DNA from: Nitratireductor aquimarinus
GTDB taxonomy: Bacteria > Pseudomonadota > Alphaproteobacteria > Rhizobiales > Rhizobiaceae
DNA length: 64,000 nucleotides
NCBI RefSeq assembly: GCF_017255295.1
Contig: NZ_JAFKDE010000006.1
Coordinates: forward strand, 304,495-368,494
Reading direction: 5' to 3'
Shown here: positions 53,587-62,271 of the stretch, in pieces
Layout: every line of letters starts with the position of its first letter
Numbering within the stretch: position 1 is the first letter of the stretch
Notes under the pieces: generated by a model
The model's database searches: none
What the model saw: only the letters and a program-made list of their open reading frames with translations
Told to the model about the DNA's origin: nothing
Program-made: the position numbers and the translations under genes

Positions 53587-54419
53587 CGGGGCAGGAAAGG
53601 CATGTACTCGGACTTTCCGGGGGGCGCGACAGCGCGGCATTGGCCGTCTATATGCGCCACTATCATCCCGAAATCGAAGTTGAGTATTTCTTCACCGACA
53701 CGGGCAAGGAGTTACCCGAAGTCTATGAGTTCTTGGGCCGGCTTGAGGGGGCGCTCGGAAAGCCGATTAAAAGGCTAAATCCCGACAGGGATTTTGATTT
53801 CTGGCTCAAGCAGTACAATTCCTTCCTGCCCTCCGCGCAGACGCGCTGGTGCACGAGGCAGCTCAAGCTCCGCCCGTTTGAGATGTGGATCAAGCCGATG
53901 CTGGCGGAAGGAACGAAAGTTTACTCCTACGTCGCCATTCGCAGTGACGAGGAGTACCGCGAAGGCTATACGTCAAAGCACGAGAATCTCACCGTGCGCC
54001 TCCCCTTCAAGGAAGCGGGTATCGACAAGGCAGGCGTTCTTGAACTGCTTGACTCGTCGGGGCTAGGGCTTCCGAAATATTATAGCTGGCGCACGCGCAG
54101 CGGCTGCACGTTCTGCTTTTTCCAGCAGAAGATCGAGTGGGTCAGATTGCGCGAGCAGCATCCCGAAGCATTTGAAGAAGCCAAACGATATGAGAAGACC
54201 GCGCTCGACGGCGGGTCTCCGTTCACTTGGAGCCAAGGGGAGTCACTTGACGACTTGGAACAGCCGGAGCGCATAAAGCAAATCAAGGCCGATCACGCCG
54301 AGCGTGTTAGAAGATCGAAGGCCGGAGTCATCGTCAATCCGCTTCGGCCCGACGATGATCCGCTCGACATCGACGACCTCTATGGACAGGCCAAGGCATG
54401 TCTCGCGTGCCACAAGTAG
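53583..54419 (+). CDS. sspD: PAPS-reductase-like sulfur transferase, SspD/DndC-like
   Basis: A 278-residue PP-loop protein. The nucleotide loop is SGGRDS (12-17). Cysteines lie in RWCTRQLK, CTFC and the C-terminal CLACHK, where DndC-type proteins carry an iron-sulfur cluster. It is expected to activate DNA phosphate with ATP and add sulfur from the desulfurase, giving phosphorothioate linkages. Coupled to the ATPase. Its stop codon abuts the stop codon of the convergent DUF262 gene with no base between. Confidence 0.85.
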   Translation: MTGQERHVLGLSGGRDSAALAVYMRHYHPEIEVEYFFTDTGKELPEVYEFLGRLEGALGKPIKRLNPDRDFDFWLKQYNSFLPSAQTRWCTRQLKLRPFEMWIKPMLAEGTKVYSYVAIRSDEEYREGYTSKHENLTVRLPFKEAGIDKAGVLELLDSSGLGLPKYYSWRTRSGCTFCFFQQKIEWVRLREQHPEAFEEAKRYEKTALDGGSPFTWSQGESLDDLEQPERIKQIKADHAERVRRSKAGVIVNPLRPDDDPLDIDDLYGQAKACLACHK

Positions 54420-56741
54420 TCAATTAAGCCACGGCCAAAGATAGTCCCAGTTCAGATTTCCGATATTCTTGCCGCGGGCCTCGATCACATCCTTGGTCCA
54501 TTTATCGACGTCCCGAAGCGGATCAAGCAGGGAAAGGCGCTCGCCGCTCTTCAGCAGCTCGGCCGTCTTCTTTGAAAAACTGATACCGAGCGCCGTTGCC
54601 TCGTCGATCCGTTTTTGCTGATCGGACGGCGTCGTTTCTGTCAGAGCGAGATAGAACGCCCGCTTCTTGCTCCAGCTATCATTGCCGATCGCCGAGTTTT
54701 CCTTCTTCGGCAGCAGGCATAGATTGCCGATGGAGTGACGTAAAATGTTGTTCTTGTATATGTCGCTGTCCCAGCCGCTCTTGCGATCGCTGTCCGGGGC
54801 GACATGCTCGACGGTCTCGTATAGCTCGCTGCGCCACGTCTTGAAATTGAGAAAGTCGTTCGTGTGGGAGCTGATTTTTATGCCCGCCTTGTCCCAGCAA
54901 CCTGGTCCGGCTGTAGAAGGCGCCGCCTGATGCGCCGCTACGAGCATCATAAAGCGGACCAGTTCGCGGGATTGTTGGTAGAGCGGGTTATCGACCACCT
55001 GCCCTACCCATCCGTCCTTGCCAGTGATCTTGTATTTCCCGCTCGATAGCAGTGTCCTGAACGCAGTTTTCAGTTCATCTATGGTGAGAAGCTTGTTGGC
55101 GTGATCAACGCCGGCGTAAAGGCCAAACTTCTTGCTCGATCCCGAGCCTACCGCAGGCGCCATGATTGCACGGAAGTCAGAATCGATACCTGACGTCCCG
55201 CCTGATGCCGCGCGGCGTATCATGAGAAATGCTGTTAACGCCTTGAGGACGTTCACAAAGTCCGCCTCGCCGTTCGTCTTTAGATCGGCGCGCCAGTACC
55301 GCGCTAGTATCGGCAACGCCAACTTCGTCTTCATGTCCCTGATTACCGACATGAGGAGCTGGGCCTGATCGAGCGTCGACGGTGAATGGAAGCGGGCCAG
55401 TTCTTCAATGCCTTCGTGAGTCCAGTAATAGCTTCTAAACTCCGCCATATCGGCCAGTGAAGCCACGAAGCTCTCCGCTCGCTGTCCCGATATTGCCGTC
55501 GCCTTGTCGTATCTTGTCCGTAGAAAATTTCGCTGTGCTGCCAGGTTCTCAGGCAGCTTCGTGCCATCGAGAAGCAGGGCGAAACTAACGACCAGGTCCT
55601 TCGTTTCGGATTGTTTCCTGGAGGTTTCGACGTACTTGTTGTCTATAGCCGCCGTTATCCGCTCGATGGCTGCTTCGGATGCAGAGCCGCTAAACCCACT
55701 TCGCGCCTTCTCATATGCTATGACCCGTGGCTTGAGGGTTTCCAGCGCCGTCAAAGGCTCGCCGGTCGTATTCAGCGCATCGAATATATCAAAAGCAGCG
55801 CTCTCATCGGCGGTCTTTACGCGCGTTAGGACAATACAGTTCGAAAAGTAAGATCCGAACAGAAGCGTCCTCACTAACGGATGGCAGTCCTCTGTCTTTC
55901 CGACCTGCGCTAGCGCCTTGTCCCGCGTGGACATATCAGCGATTAAGTCGTCGAGCCGCTGAAACAGGCCTTTATAGCCTTCCCGTGCGACATCATCGAT
56001 AGACACCTGCTCACACTCAGTATCTTCATACCATTCGGCATCATTCAAGCCCGCAACGAGACCTTTTATGTGCTGATAGTTTAGCGCGAGCTTTTTTGCG
56101 TGCACGCCGCTCCCTAGCGCCGGTGGGACGAATTCGACATCGTCTCGATCGACGTAGTCGGAAAACGCGTCCAAAAACCTGGCAAGCGGAGAGCGAAATT
56201 CAGAGGTGGTTTTCGAACGGCCACGGCTGTCTTCCGCCCGTATGATCCGGGGAAAGGGGAATGTCTTTCTACCGCGGATGTTTTGCAGGCCGATCGCGCT
56301 GACGAACAGCTCTTCGAGGCGCGCATCCACTTCTGCCTCAAGCCAGCTTTTCACCTGCTGATCTAACGGCAAAGTTTGGAGCTTCTCGGCATGCTGCCGG
56401 ATGCTCTCTGTCAGTGCGCATGCAAGAAGAGTCAGAGTCGTTAGTCGCTGTTGTCCATCTACGACAGCAACCGACGTCCCGGCGAAGTCCGGCTCATTTG
56501 TGCCCTCTTCGACAAGGATCAACGTGCCCAAGAATGTAAATGCGTCGGCATTCGGGCTTGTCCCAAGCCGGAAAAACCCGCTCAGGCAATCGCAAAGCAG
56601 GCGGTTAATGTTGTCCTGCGACCAGTCATACTGACGCTGGTACTCGGGAATTCTAAATCCAATGCCGCCATTGTACAGCATGGCAGTTTCGGATGGGCTT
56701 GCAGCTTTTGCTTCAAATAGATTTTTAATACTCTTCATCAT
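54420..56741 (-). CDS. sspE: DUF262/HNH effector, SspE-like
   Basis: A 773-residue protein of the GmrSD/SspE plan: a ParB-like DUF262 domain with IPEYQRQYDW at 31-40 and VVDGQQRLTT at 93-102, a long helical middle, and a DUF1524 HNH nuclease near the C-terminus (EHVAP from 645 and GNLCLLPKKENSAIGN from 672). In SspE the N-terminal part senses phosphorothioate and hydrolyses NTP, and the HNH part nicks phage DNA. It is the last gene of the minus-strand operon, 6 bp after the helicase gene. Confidence 0.8.
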   Translation of the reverse strand: MMKSIKNLFEAKAASPSETAMLYNGGIGFRIPEYQRQYDWSQDNINRLLCDCLSGFFRLGTSPNADAFTFLGTLILVEEGTNEPDFAGTSVAVVDGQQRLTTLTLLACALTESIRQHAEKLQTLPLDQQVKSWLEAEVDARLEELFVSAIGLQNIRGRKTFPFPRIIRAEDSRGRSKTTSEFRSPLARFLDAFSDYVDRDDVEFVPPALGSGVHAKKLALNYQHIKGLVAGLNDAEWYEDTECEQVSIDDVAREGYKGLFQRLDDLIADMSTRDKALAQVGKTEDCHPLVRTLLFGSYFSNCIVLTRVKTADESAAFDIFDALNTTGEPLTALETLKPRVIAYEKARSGFSGSASEAAIERITAAIDNKYVETSRKQSETKDLVVSFALLLDGTKLPENLAAQRNFLRTRYDKATAISGQRAESFVASLADMAEFRSYYWTHEGIEELARFHSPSTLDQAQLLMSVIRDMKTKLALPILARYWRADLKTNGEADFVNVLKALTAFLMIRRAASGGTSGIDSDFRAIMAPAVGSGSSKKFGLYAGVDHANKLLTIDELKTAFRTLLSSGKYKITGKDGWVGQVVDNPLYQQSRELVRFMMLVAAHQAAPSTAGPGCWDKAGIKISSHTNDFLNFKTWRSELYETVEHVAPDSDRKSGWDSDIYKNNILRHSIGNLCLLPKKENSAIGNDSWSKKRAFYLALTETTPSDQQKRIDEATALGISFSKKTAELLKSGERLSLLDPLRDVDKWTKDVIEARGKNIGNLNWDYLWPWLN

Positions 56742-56747
56742 CAGTTA

Positions 56748-58919
56748 TTATATCATATGTTCAAGATCATAATTTCTAAGAGCCGGCGACAGAACTTCAT
56801 AGGCCTCTGACCTGTTCTCGGATAGTGAGGAGAATTCTGCCACGCGCCCAAGCTCCGATTTTATCAGCCGCTTGGCATATTCGGAATCGGTCTCGTAATC
56901 TTGCGGGAGCACGACAACAAAGTCGTGTATCGTGGCCAATTCCTTTCCCGGAGAACGCCGCAAAATCCTGCCGCGGCGCTGGACGAACTGGCGCGGATCG
57001 CGCGAGCTGGCCAGGATATAGGCCGTGCTACAGGCCGGCACATCGATGCCCTCGTCGAGGCAGCGGATTGCCACCATCGCGTCAATGATGCCGATCCGGA
57101 AATTCTCCAGAATGGAGTCTCTCTCTTTTCGGGATTCGCGCGAGGTAAAGCGCGACACATCCCAACCTCGACGGTGAAGTAACGTACTGACTGCTTCAAC
57201 CTGTCTTTGACCTTGCGCGACGCTTTCGGATTCGGATTCGTTGTCGAGTTCTTCGTCGAATTCGACCGTGCCGTCGCCGCAATAGAAGAGTGTGTGCGGA
57301 CACGGCTTGACGGCTTCGATTGCCTTGTCGAGCGCAGCCATTTTGTTCGCGGCCGATCCCACCAATCTTGCCCGTCTCATCAGCATGGCGGTCAGTTGTG
57401 GATTGGATGCGATACCTTTCGCGCCGTCCTGCCGCGCCATGATGCGCCCGATCTGCTCTGACACATCGACAAACTCGTCTGCCTCGGCTTCCGTCAGTTC
57501 GACTAGACGCGGGTAGTACATATAAGGCGTAAGCACCTTGTCGGTGATCGCTTGTTTCAGTGTGTAGCGCGATACGATTTCACCATAGTAGTCGGCGAGT
57601 CGCTCATTGCGTTCTTCGTCAAGATAGTGTTCGGGCGTCGCAGACAAGCCAATCCGAAAGCGTGCATGCTCGGGCAAAAATCCTTCATAGGCTTTCGAGG
57701 TGTGGTGATGGCACTCATCACCGATCCATAGAAGGCGATTTCCGTTGATCTGCTTGATGCACTCCTGAAACTCCGGGCCTTTGAGAGTCCGATTCACAAC
57801 GACGATTGCTGCGAATTTTCGGCTGCCCATAACTAACTCGTGAACGACGTTCCGAAGCTTTTCCAGCCAGTTCGCCCGCGAAACATAGCAGCGGACCGGA
57901 TAGATATTGAACGATGAGAGAATATCGCCCCACTGGTCGGCGAGGTTCTGATACGGCACGGCGATGACGCAGGCGAGGCCGTCAACACGCTCTGACAGCT
58001 TCACGATTGCATGGATGGAGGTGATCGTCTTGCCGGCGCCGGTGGCCAGATCGAACGTTCCCTGAAAATCGCCCTTGGCCTTCCATGCATCAAGTGCCGC
58101 GATCTGGTGCGGTAGCATCTTGAAGGGCCGCCCGTTGATGGTGGTAGGCTCTTTCGGTTTCGAAGATGTCGTGCTGGTTGTACCTTGGATCCTGTCGCGC
58201 ACACGCGCTGCAATCGCAGCCTCGATCTCAGGATCGGGCGTATAGGTCAGCGACCTTGCCGTCGAGATCAGCTTTTCGTTGACGGCAGTCGGTATGTCGA
58301 TGACGGCAGTTGCCCGACTTTCATTGCGCCAAAGCCGCTCGAAGCTCTCGATATGCGGTTTGTAGTAGGCCTCTAGCTCAGGCCGCCAGTTTGGAAAAAC
58401 ATTGATCGACTCGTAGTTGAATGTCGGCAGCAGCGCATGCGTGCTTTCGTTGGCCGATCCCGCGAATACGAGTTTGTCACCGGCCGTATCACCAATAATG
58501 CCGATCTTGTCGTGAAACATGCCGCGCTCGCGAAGTGCGATTTTGACTTCTAGCCTCCCGTGCGCCACTAGCCACGCCAGCGTTTCAAAGCGGTTCTGGA
58601 AAAGGTCGTCGCTGACATTGACAATGTGACCGAGCAGTTCCGCGCCAATCTTCTCCGATATGTCTTTCTGCCTGTGGCCTTCCTTAATGGCCTCGATGTC
58701 CTGCGCATCGGAGAACGCGCCGAGGATCAGACGTATCTGCCCGCCGTTCTTGACAAAGACCGACAAAGCCTGGGCGGCGTAACTTATGGTCGATGCCGAA
58801 AAATACCCGACTGCACGGTCAAAATGATTAGCGACCGAGAGCGCAGGAAAATAGAAGTCCTCCAGTATGTTATCGAGATCGGACTTGTAGACACCCTGAT
58901 ATTGCAGATCACGCAACAT
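56748..58919 (-). CDS. PLD-like nuclease fused to DExH helicase
   Basis: A 723-residue protein. The N-terminal domain (about 1-200) has one phospholipase-D motif, FHDKIGIIG (135-143) with GSANES (154-159). The helicase core has Walker A ATGAGKT (292-298), DECH (401-404), GLSATPE (424-430) and QFVQRRGRILRR near 650. This matches DEAD-type enzymes annotated as phosphorothioation-system restriction proteins. It probably unwinds and cuts DNA lacking the modification. It starts immediately after the 157-residue gene stop (no spacer). Confidence 0.85.
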   Translation of the reverse strand: MLRDLQYQGVYKSDLDNILEDFYFPALSVANHFDRAVGYFSASTISYAAQALSVFVKNGGQIRLILGAFSDAQDIEAIKEGHRQKDISEKIGAELLGHIVNVSDDLFQNRFETLAWLVAHGRLEVKIALRERGMFHDKIGIIGDTAGDKLVFAGSANESTHALLPTFNYESINVFPNWRPELEAYYKPHIESFERLWRNESRATAVIDIPTAVNEKLISTARSLTYTPDPEIEAAIAARVRDRIQGTTSTTSSKPKEPTTINGRPFKMLPHQIAALDAWKAKGDFQGTFDLATGAGKTITSIHAIVKLSERVDGLACVIAVPYQNLADQWGDILSSFNIYPVRCYVSRANWLEKLRNVVHELVMGSRKFAAIVVVNRTLKGPEFQECIKQINGNRLLWIGDECHHHTSKAYEGFLPEHARFRIGLSATPEHYLDEERNERLADYYGEIVSRYTLKQAITDKVLTPYMYYPRLVELTEAEADEFVDVSEQIGRIMARQDGAKGIASNPQLTAMLMRRARLVGSAANKMAALDKAIEAVKPCPHTLFYCGDGTVEFDEELDNESESESVAQGQRQVEAVSTLLHRRGWDVSRFTSRESRKERDSILENFRIGIIDAMVAIRCLDEGIDVPACSTAYILASSRDPRQFVQRRGRILRRSPGKELATIHDFVVVLPQDYETDSEYAKRLIKSELGRVAEFSSLSENRSEAYEVLSPALRNYDLEHMI

Positions 58920-59393
58920 CTAGAAGGTGATCCCTTCTATGTCAGGTTCGGACTCGTCGATATTGAGATAGCCGCTCTTCTTGAGTAGCTCCAGAATATC
59001 CCGATCTGGATATTCGCCGCCGCTGCGTAGCATGGCGTCCCGGACGATTTGAAAGCCGCCGTTAGCGTACTCTTCGAAGATTTTCGCACAGCGGCCTTCC
59101 TCGCCATCCTTCAGGATTTCAGGGTCTTTCGTTTCCGCAAGCGCGATGAGGTAGATGAGGTCCTCTGCATCCCCTCTTTCAAATTGCTGGTAGGAGACGT
59201 CTTCTGTGCCGGTGTTGGGATCGAGTGGCAATCGGCGCCCCTCCGAATAGCCAAGTAGCGCGGCGAAACACAAAAGCTCACGAATCGTTGAGAAGAGAGT
59301 TCTGTCGGTTCCGGGGAGCTTGGTAATAGCTAGGCGCTGGACCATGTCCTCATGGACCCGGCTTCGATTTATGTTCGGTGCCCTGCTGCTCAT
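58920..59393 (-). CDS. dnd-associated protein 4-like
   Basis: A 157-residue protein that looks like the family called dnd system-associated protein 4: a pattern of TLFSTIRELLCFAALLGYSEGRR, a loop with basic and proline residues, then LIYLIALAETKDPEIL and IFEEYANGGFQIV. The function is unknown; it may bind DNA or bridge the ATPase and helicase. It overlaps the DndD-like gene by ATGA and is directly followed by the helicase start. Family assignment is from memory of the motif. Confidence 0.65.
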   Translation of the reverse strand: MSSRAPNINRSRVHEDMVQRLAITKLPGTDRTLFSTIRELLCFAALLGYSEGRRLPLDPNTGTEDVSYQQFERGDAEDLIYLIALAETKDPEILKDGEEGRCAKIFEEYANGGFQIVRDAMLRSGGEYPDRDILELLKKSGYLNIDESEPDIEGITF

Positions 59394-61420
59394 GCTGCTG
59401 CCACCTTTACGATTTCCGTGCCGTCATAGTCCGAGTCGAACACAGCAGTGCGGTACTCCTCACCCTTAAAATACCGGCTTTCCGGTTTTCTTTCGCCGAT
59501 AGGGTCACGATTGTGGCGCACGAGCAGGTATTCCGCGCCGATATGGTTTTGCAGCGCGGACAACACCTCTTCTGAGCCTTGCGACCGCGAGAGCAGCAAC
59601 ACCACCTGTCGCGACATTTTGGGGATAAACTCGGCCGTCGTGTGGCGATACGATTCGTCAAGCTGGCCGAATGGTGAGTCGAGCACTAGCGGCGCAATCG
59701 TTCCGGGCAGCAGCTTGTAATCCTGCGCGTTTTCTCGGATTTTAGCGAACTCGACGAGCGCGGCGGTAAAGGCCAATCCGAGAAGTTGGTTTTCACCGCT
59801 GGATTTGGGTAACGTTATTCCATCGGAATTGACCAAACTGATGCCGTAGTCGTCCGACATACACAAATTCAGCGCCTTTCGCGTCGTAGCTTCGAGAATT
59901 TTCTTTATGCCCGCGCGCAACACCTTCCTGGCAAGGTTTTCTTCCTCGACAAGTTGCAGCTCCAACGTGCCCTTTATGGATTCACAAAGATTGCGCCTCT
60001 TGGCGTAGATGGCAGTTTGGTTGTCCTGCTGTGCAAGCGCATTGATATCGCGATCAATTTGCGCTCTTTCGCGTTCAGCATTGCTGATACCGGTGCCAAA
60101 GGCGCCTATGCTCCGGTCGATTTCGGAAAGTTCCTTACGCAATCCTTCCCGCCGTTCCTCGCGCGCGGCAATATCGCCAAAATTGATGCCTTTCAGCTTG
60201 TCGTGAATCTCGCCAAGTTGCGCTTCAATGCTTGCAAATTCTTCGTTTGCTTCTGCAAGGCGCCCTTTCGCGCGCACCAACCTGTTAGGTGCTTTCGCGC
60301 GCTCTGACTTGAGACTGCTCAGGCGGCCGCGAACCTTGGCTATCCGGTCGCGCATAACCTGATTTGCGGCCCGTTCGAGCAATTTTGCAACCTTCTTTGC
60401 GGCTTCGCTACCAGGTGTCAGATGAGCACCGCATATACAGGTCTCGGCTTCGAGAACATCCTTTACGAACTCCTCGTTATAGGGAGACGGGATGCGGCCG
60501 CGATGGGATTCGTCGTTCAGGAAGTCGAAAGTCTCTTCCGTGATCTTTTTGGACACGATGAAGCGGCCGTTCTCGCCAAGCCACTTATAGACCTCGTCCG
60601 AGGCCTCTTTCTGTCTCTTTTCAACACGCCGCATTTGCTCGGTCAGCCTTTCACGACTGCGCTGCAATTCCTTCGCTGCTGCGGTGTTGCGGAGCTTCGT
60701 GTCGATATCGCCTATTTGCTCTTCCGTGAGCCGCCGCGATTTTTCAAGACGAGCGATTTCCTCCCTGGCCGCATCGATCTGCGAACCGAGGGCGTCCATG
60801 CGGTTGTTGAGTTCTTCGATTTTCTTCGTCGCAGGCGTTGATGGGATTTGTTTACGAAACTGGCTTGAGATTGCCTGCAGGTCATCAATGGCCGTCTCGA
60901 TCAGCGAGCATCCTAGGATGTCTCTCACGGCACCGCGAATCGATGCGCGGTTCTTCTCACCGAGGAAAACCTCCGCATGCTCGCCGTCGAACAGGAAATG
61001 GGCGGCCATATCACGCGGAATAACGGTATTGATAAAGGTATCGGGCGAAGAGATATCGACCTGGCCGCCCCGGTCGAACCGCGCTACGACAAAGGTGCGC
61101 CCGTCATCGGAAGCGTTGCCCCCGCGAAAGAACCGCTTGGCGATATAGTGGCTGCCATTGTGTTCGAACAGTACCTCAACCATGGCGAGGGACCGCCCCT
61201 CCTTCTTGGCATCATAGTTAAGGATGTCTTCCTTCTTTTCGAACCTGCTCGTCGTTTCCCCGTAGAAGCACCAAAGGAGTGCGTTCAGCAAAGTCGTTTT
61301 GCCGACCCCATTTTCCGCATATATGAGTGTGACGTTCTTGTCCTTGTTAGTCGAGAACTCAATCTTGCATTCGCCGTAAAAACAACGGAAATCTTGCAAT
61401 CTTATCTCATCAAGTATCAT
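59390..61420 (-). CDS. DndD-like SMC-type ATPase
   Basis: A 676-residue ATPase of the SMC/RecN/DndD class. The Walker A YAENGVGKTT is at 34-43, a long coiled coil carries a CICG pair near the middle that may be a hook, and the C-terminal Walker B region is APLVLDSPFGQLD. DndD is the ATPase of phosphorothioation systems. Here it is not beside a dndBCE set but in the restriction-side operon, so it is probably the engine of the second effector module. The ATG at 61420 has AAAGGG upstream; an earlier start at 61462 is less likely. Confidence 0.8.
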   Translation of the reverse strand: MILDEIRLQDFRCFYGECKIEFSTNKDKNVTLIYAENGVGKTTLLNALLWCFYGETTSRFEKKEDILNYDAKKEGRSLAMVEVLFEHNGSHYIAKRFFRGGNASDDGRTFVVARFDRGGQVDISSPDTFINTVIPRDMAAHFLFDGEHAEVFLGEKNRASIRGAVRDILGCSLIETAIDDLQAISSQFRKQIPSTPATKKIEELNNRMDALGSQIDAAREEIARLEKSRRLTEEQIGDIDTKLRNTAAAKELQRSRERLTEQMRRVEKRQKEASDEVYKWLGENGRFIVSKKITEETFDFLNDESHRGRIPSPYNEEFVKDVLEAETCICGAHLTPGSEAAKKVAKLLERAANQVMRDRIAKVRGRLSSLKSERAKAPNRLVRAKGRLAEANEEFASIEAQLGEIHDKLKGINFGDIAAREERREGLRKELSEIDRSIGAFGTGISNAERERAQIDRDINALAQQDNQTAIYAKRRNLCESIKGTLELQLVEEENLARKVLRAGIKKILEATTRKALNLCMSDDYGISLVNSDGITLPKSSGENQLLGLAFTAALVEFAKIRENAQDYKLLPGTIAPLVLDSPFGQLDESYRHTTAEFIPKMSRQVVLLLSRSQGSEEVLSALQNHIGAEYLLVRHNRDPIGERKPESRYFKGEEYRTAVFDSDYDGTEIVKVAAA

Positions 61421-61601
61421 CGCCACTACCCTTTGCAGCGGTGTGGCGCTCAATAATTTCACGCATTTTTCGCTGACGTTCTGTCTTTACGTTGCGCTTT
61501 TCAAAGAAATAAGATCGTTCAAGTGTAATTATTTCTCTGATGATCGGTTCATACTCGCCCTGAGAATCGTCGTATTCTTGCACTTCGCCCCTCCCGCCCA
61601 T
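61410..61601 (-). CDS. Small protein of the modification/restriction operon
   Basis: A 63-residue helical, charged protein (EYEPIIREIITLERSYFF, then KNVKTERQRKMREIIERH). ATG at 61601 has GGAG upstream. Its stop lies 11 bp inside the start of the DndD-like gene, so it heads the operon and is translationally coupled. It resembles small proteins annotated as DNA modification system-associated, but I am not sure of the family. It may regulate or complete the DndD-like ATPase. Confidence 0.55.
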   Translation of the reverse strand: MGGRGEVQEYDDSQGEYEPIIREIITLERSYFFEKRNVKTERQRKMREIIERHTAAKGSGDDT

Positions 61602-62271
61602 TCTTCTCCGATTGAAGATTGCAGACGACCGTATAAAATGCAACCAGTTTGGAATCCTTGATCTTACCGGAAAATACCCCCTTGAATGCAGGTCCCATGC
61701 GCGCGGCAGGGTCCTGTTATTGTAAACGGTCGGTCAGTTTGGGCCAGGGGTCACAGGTAGAGCGATCGCCGCAAGCAGATGCCCAGCAGACAGTGCAACG
61801 CGGTCAAGCTCCGTGAATTTGACCAGCCTGACTAGGACCTCCTGAAGCATCGACGTACATTGGAAGTACCAGCAACAACGAATTGAAGCGGGATGATGTG
61901 GGAAGACAGGACCATCGGCGATCTGATACAGTACGACTTTATGGGTGAAATCGTCACGCAGAACGCGCTATCGCCGTAAACCGTACCGTTACCAGATCAT
62001 GAAATGCCTTCCAGCCCGATTTGCCTAAGGAATGGCGAAATCTTTGAGGGCTTCCACGCTCATCCCATCGCGAGCGACCGTACATTTTGAGTATCTTCTC
62101 ACCGAACAGTGCGTTTGCCGGCTGCTGCATCAATGTCCGCTCATGGGCAACCGCGAAGGTTTGTTGAACGGCTTGAATGGGGCGCAAAGCGGACATACAT
62201 TTGTTGTCCGCTAATCGGCAGCTAAGGGCCGTATGCGGAAGAAATTGGCTATCTCACGCTACAGCTGACCG
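61602..62271. other. Region without a supported gene, with a short inverted repeat
   Basis: About 670 bp between the small defence gene and the membrane protein, probably containing the promoter of the minus-strand operon. TGTCCGCT (62134-62141) and AGCGGACA (62188-62195) form an 8-bp inverted repeat, followed by another TTGTCCGCTA. No gene is supported. Confidence 0.45.

Noticed and set aside
61644..62271. Short reading frames in the gap after the defence operon
   Set aside because: None has a ribosome binding site or recognisable motif, and codon choice looks random.
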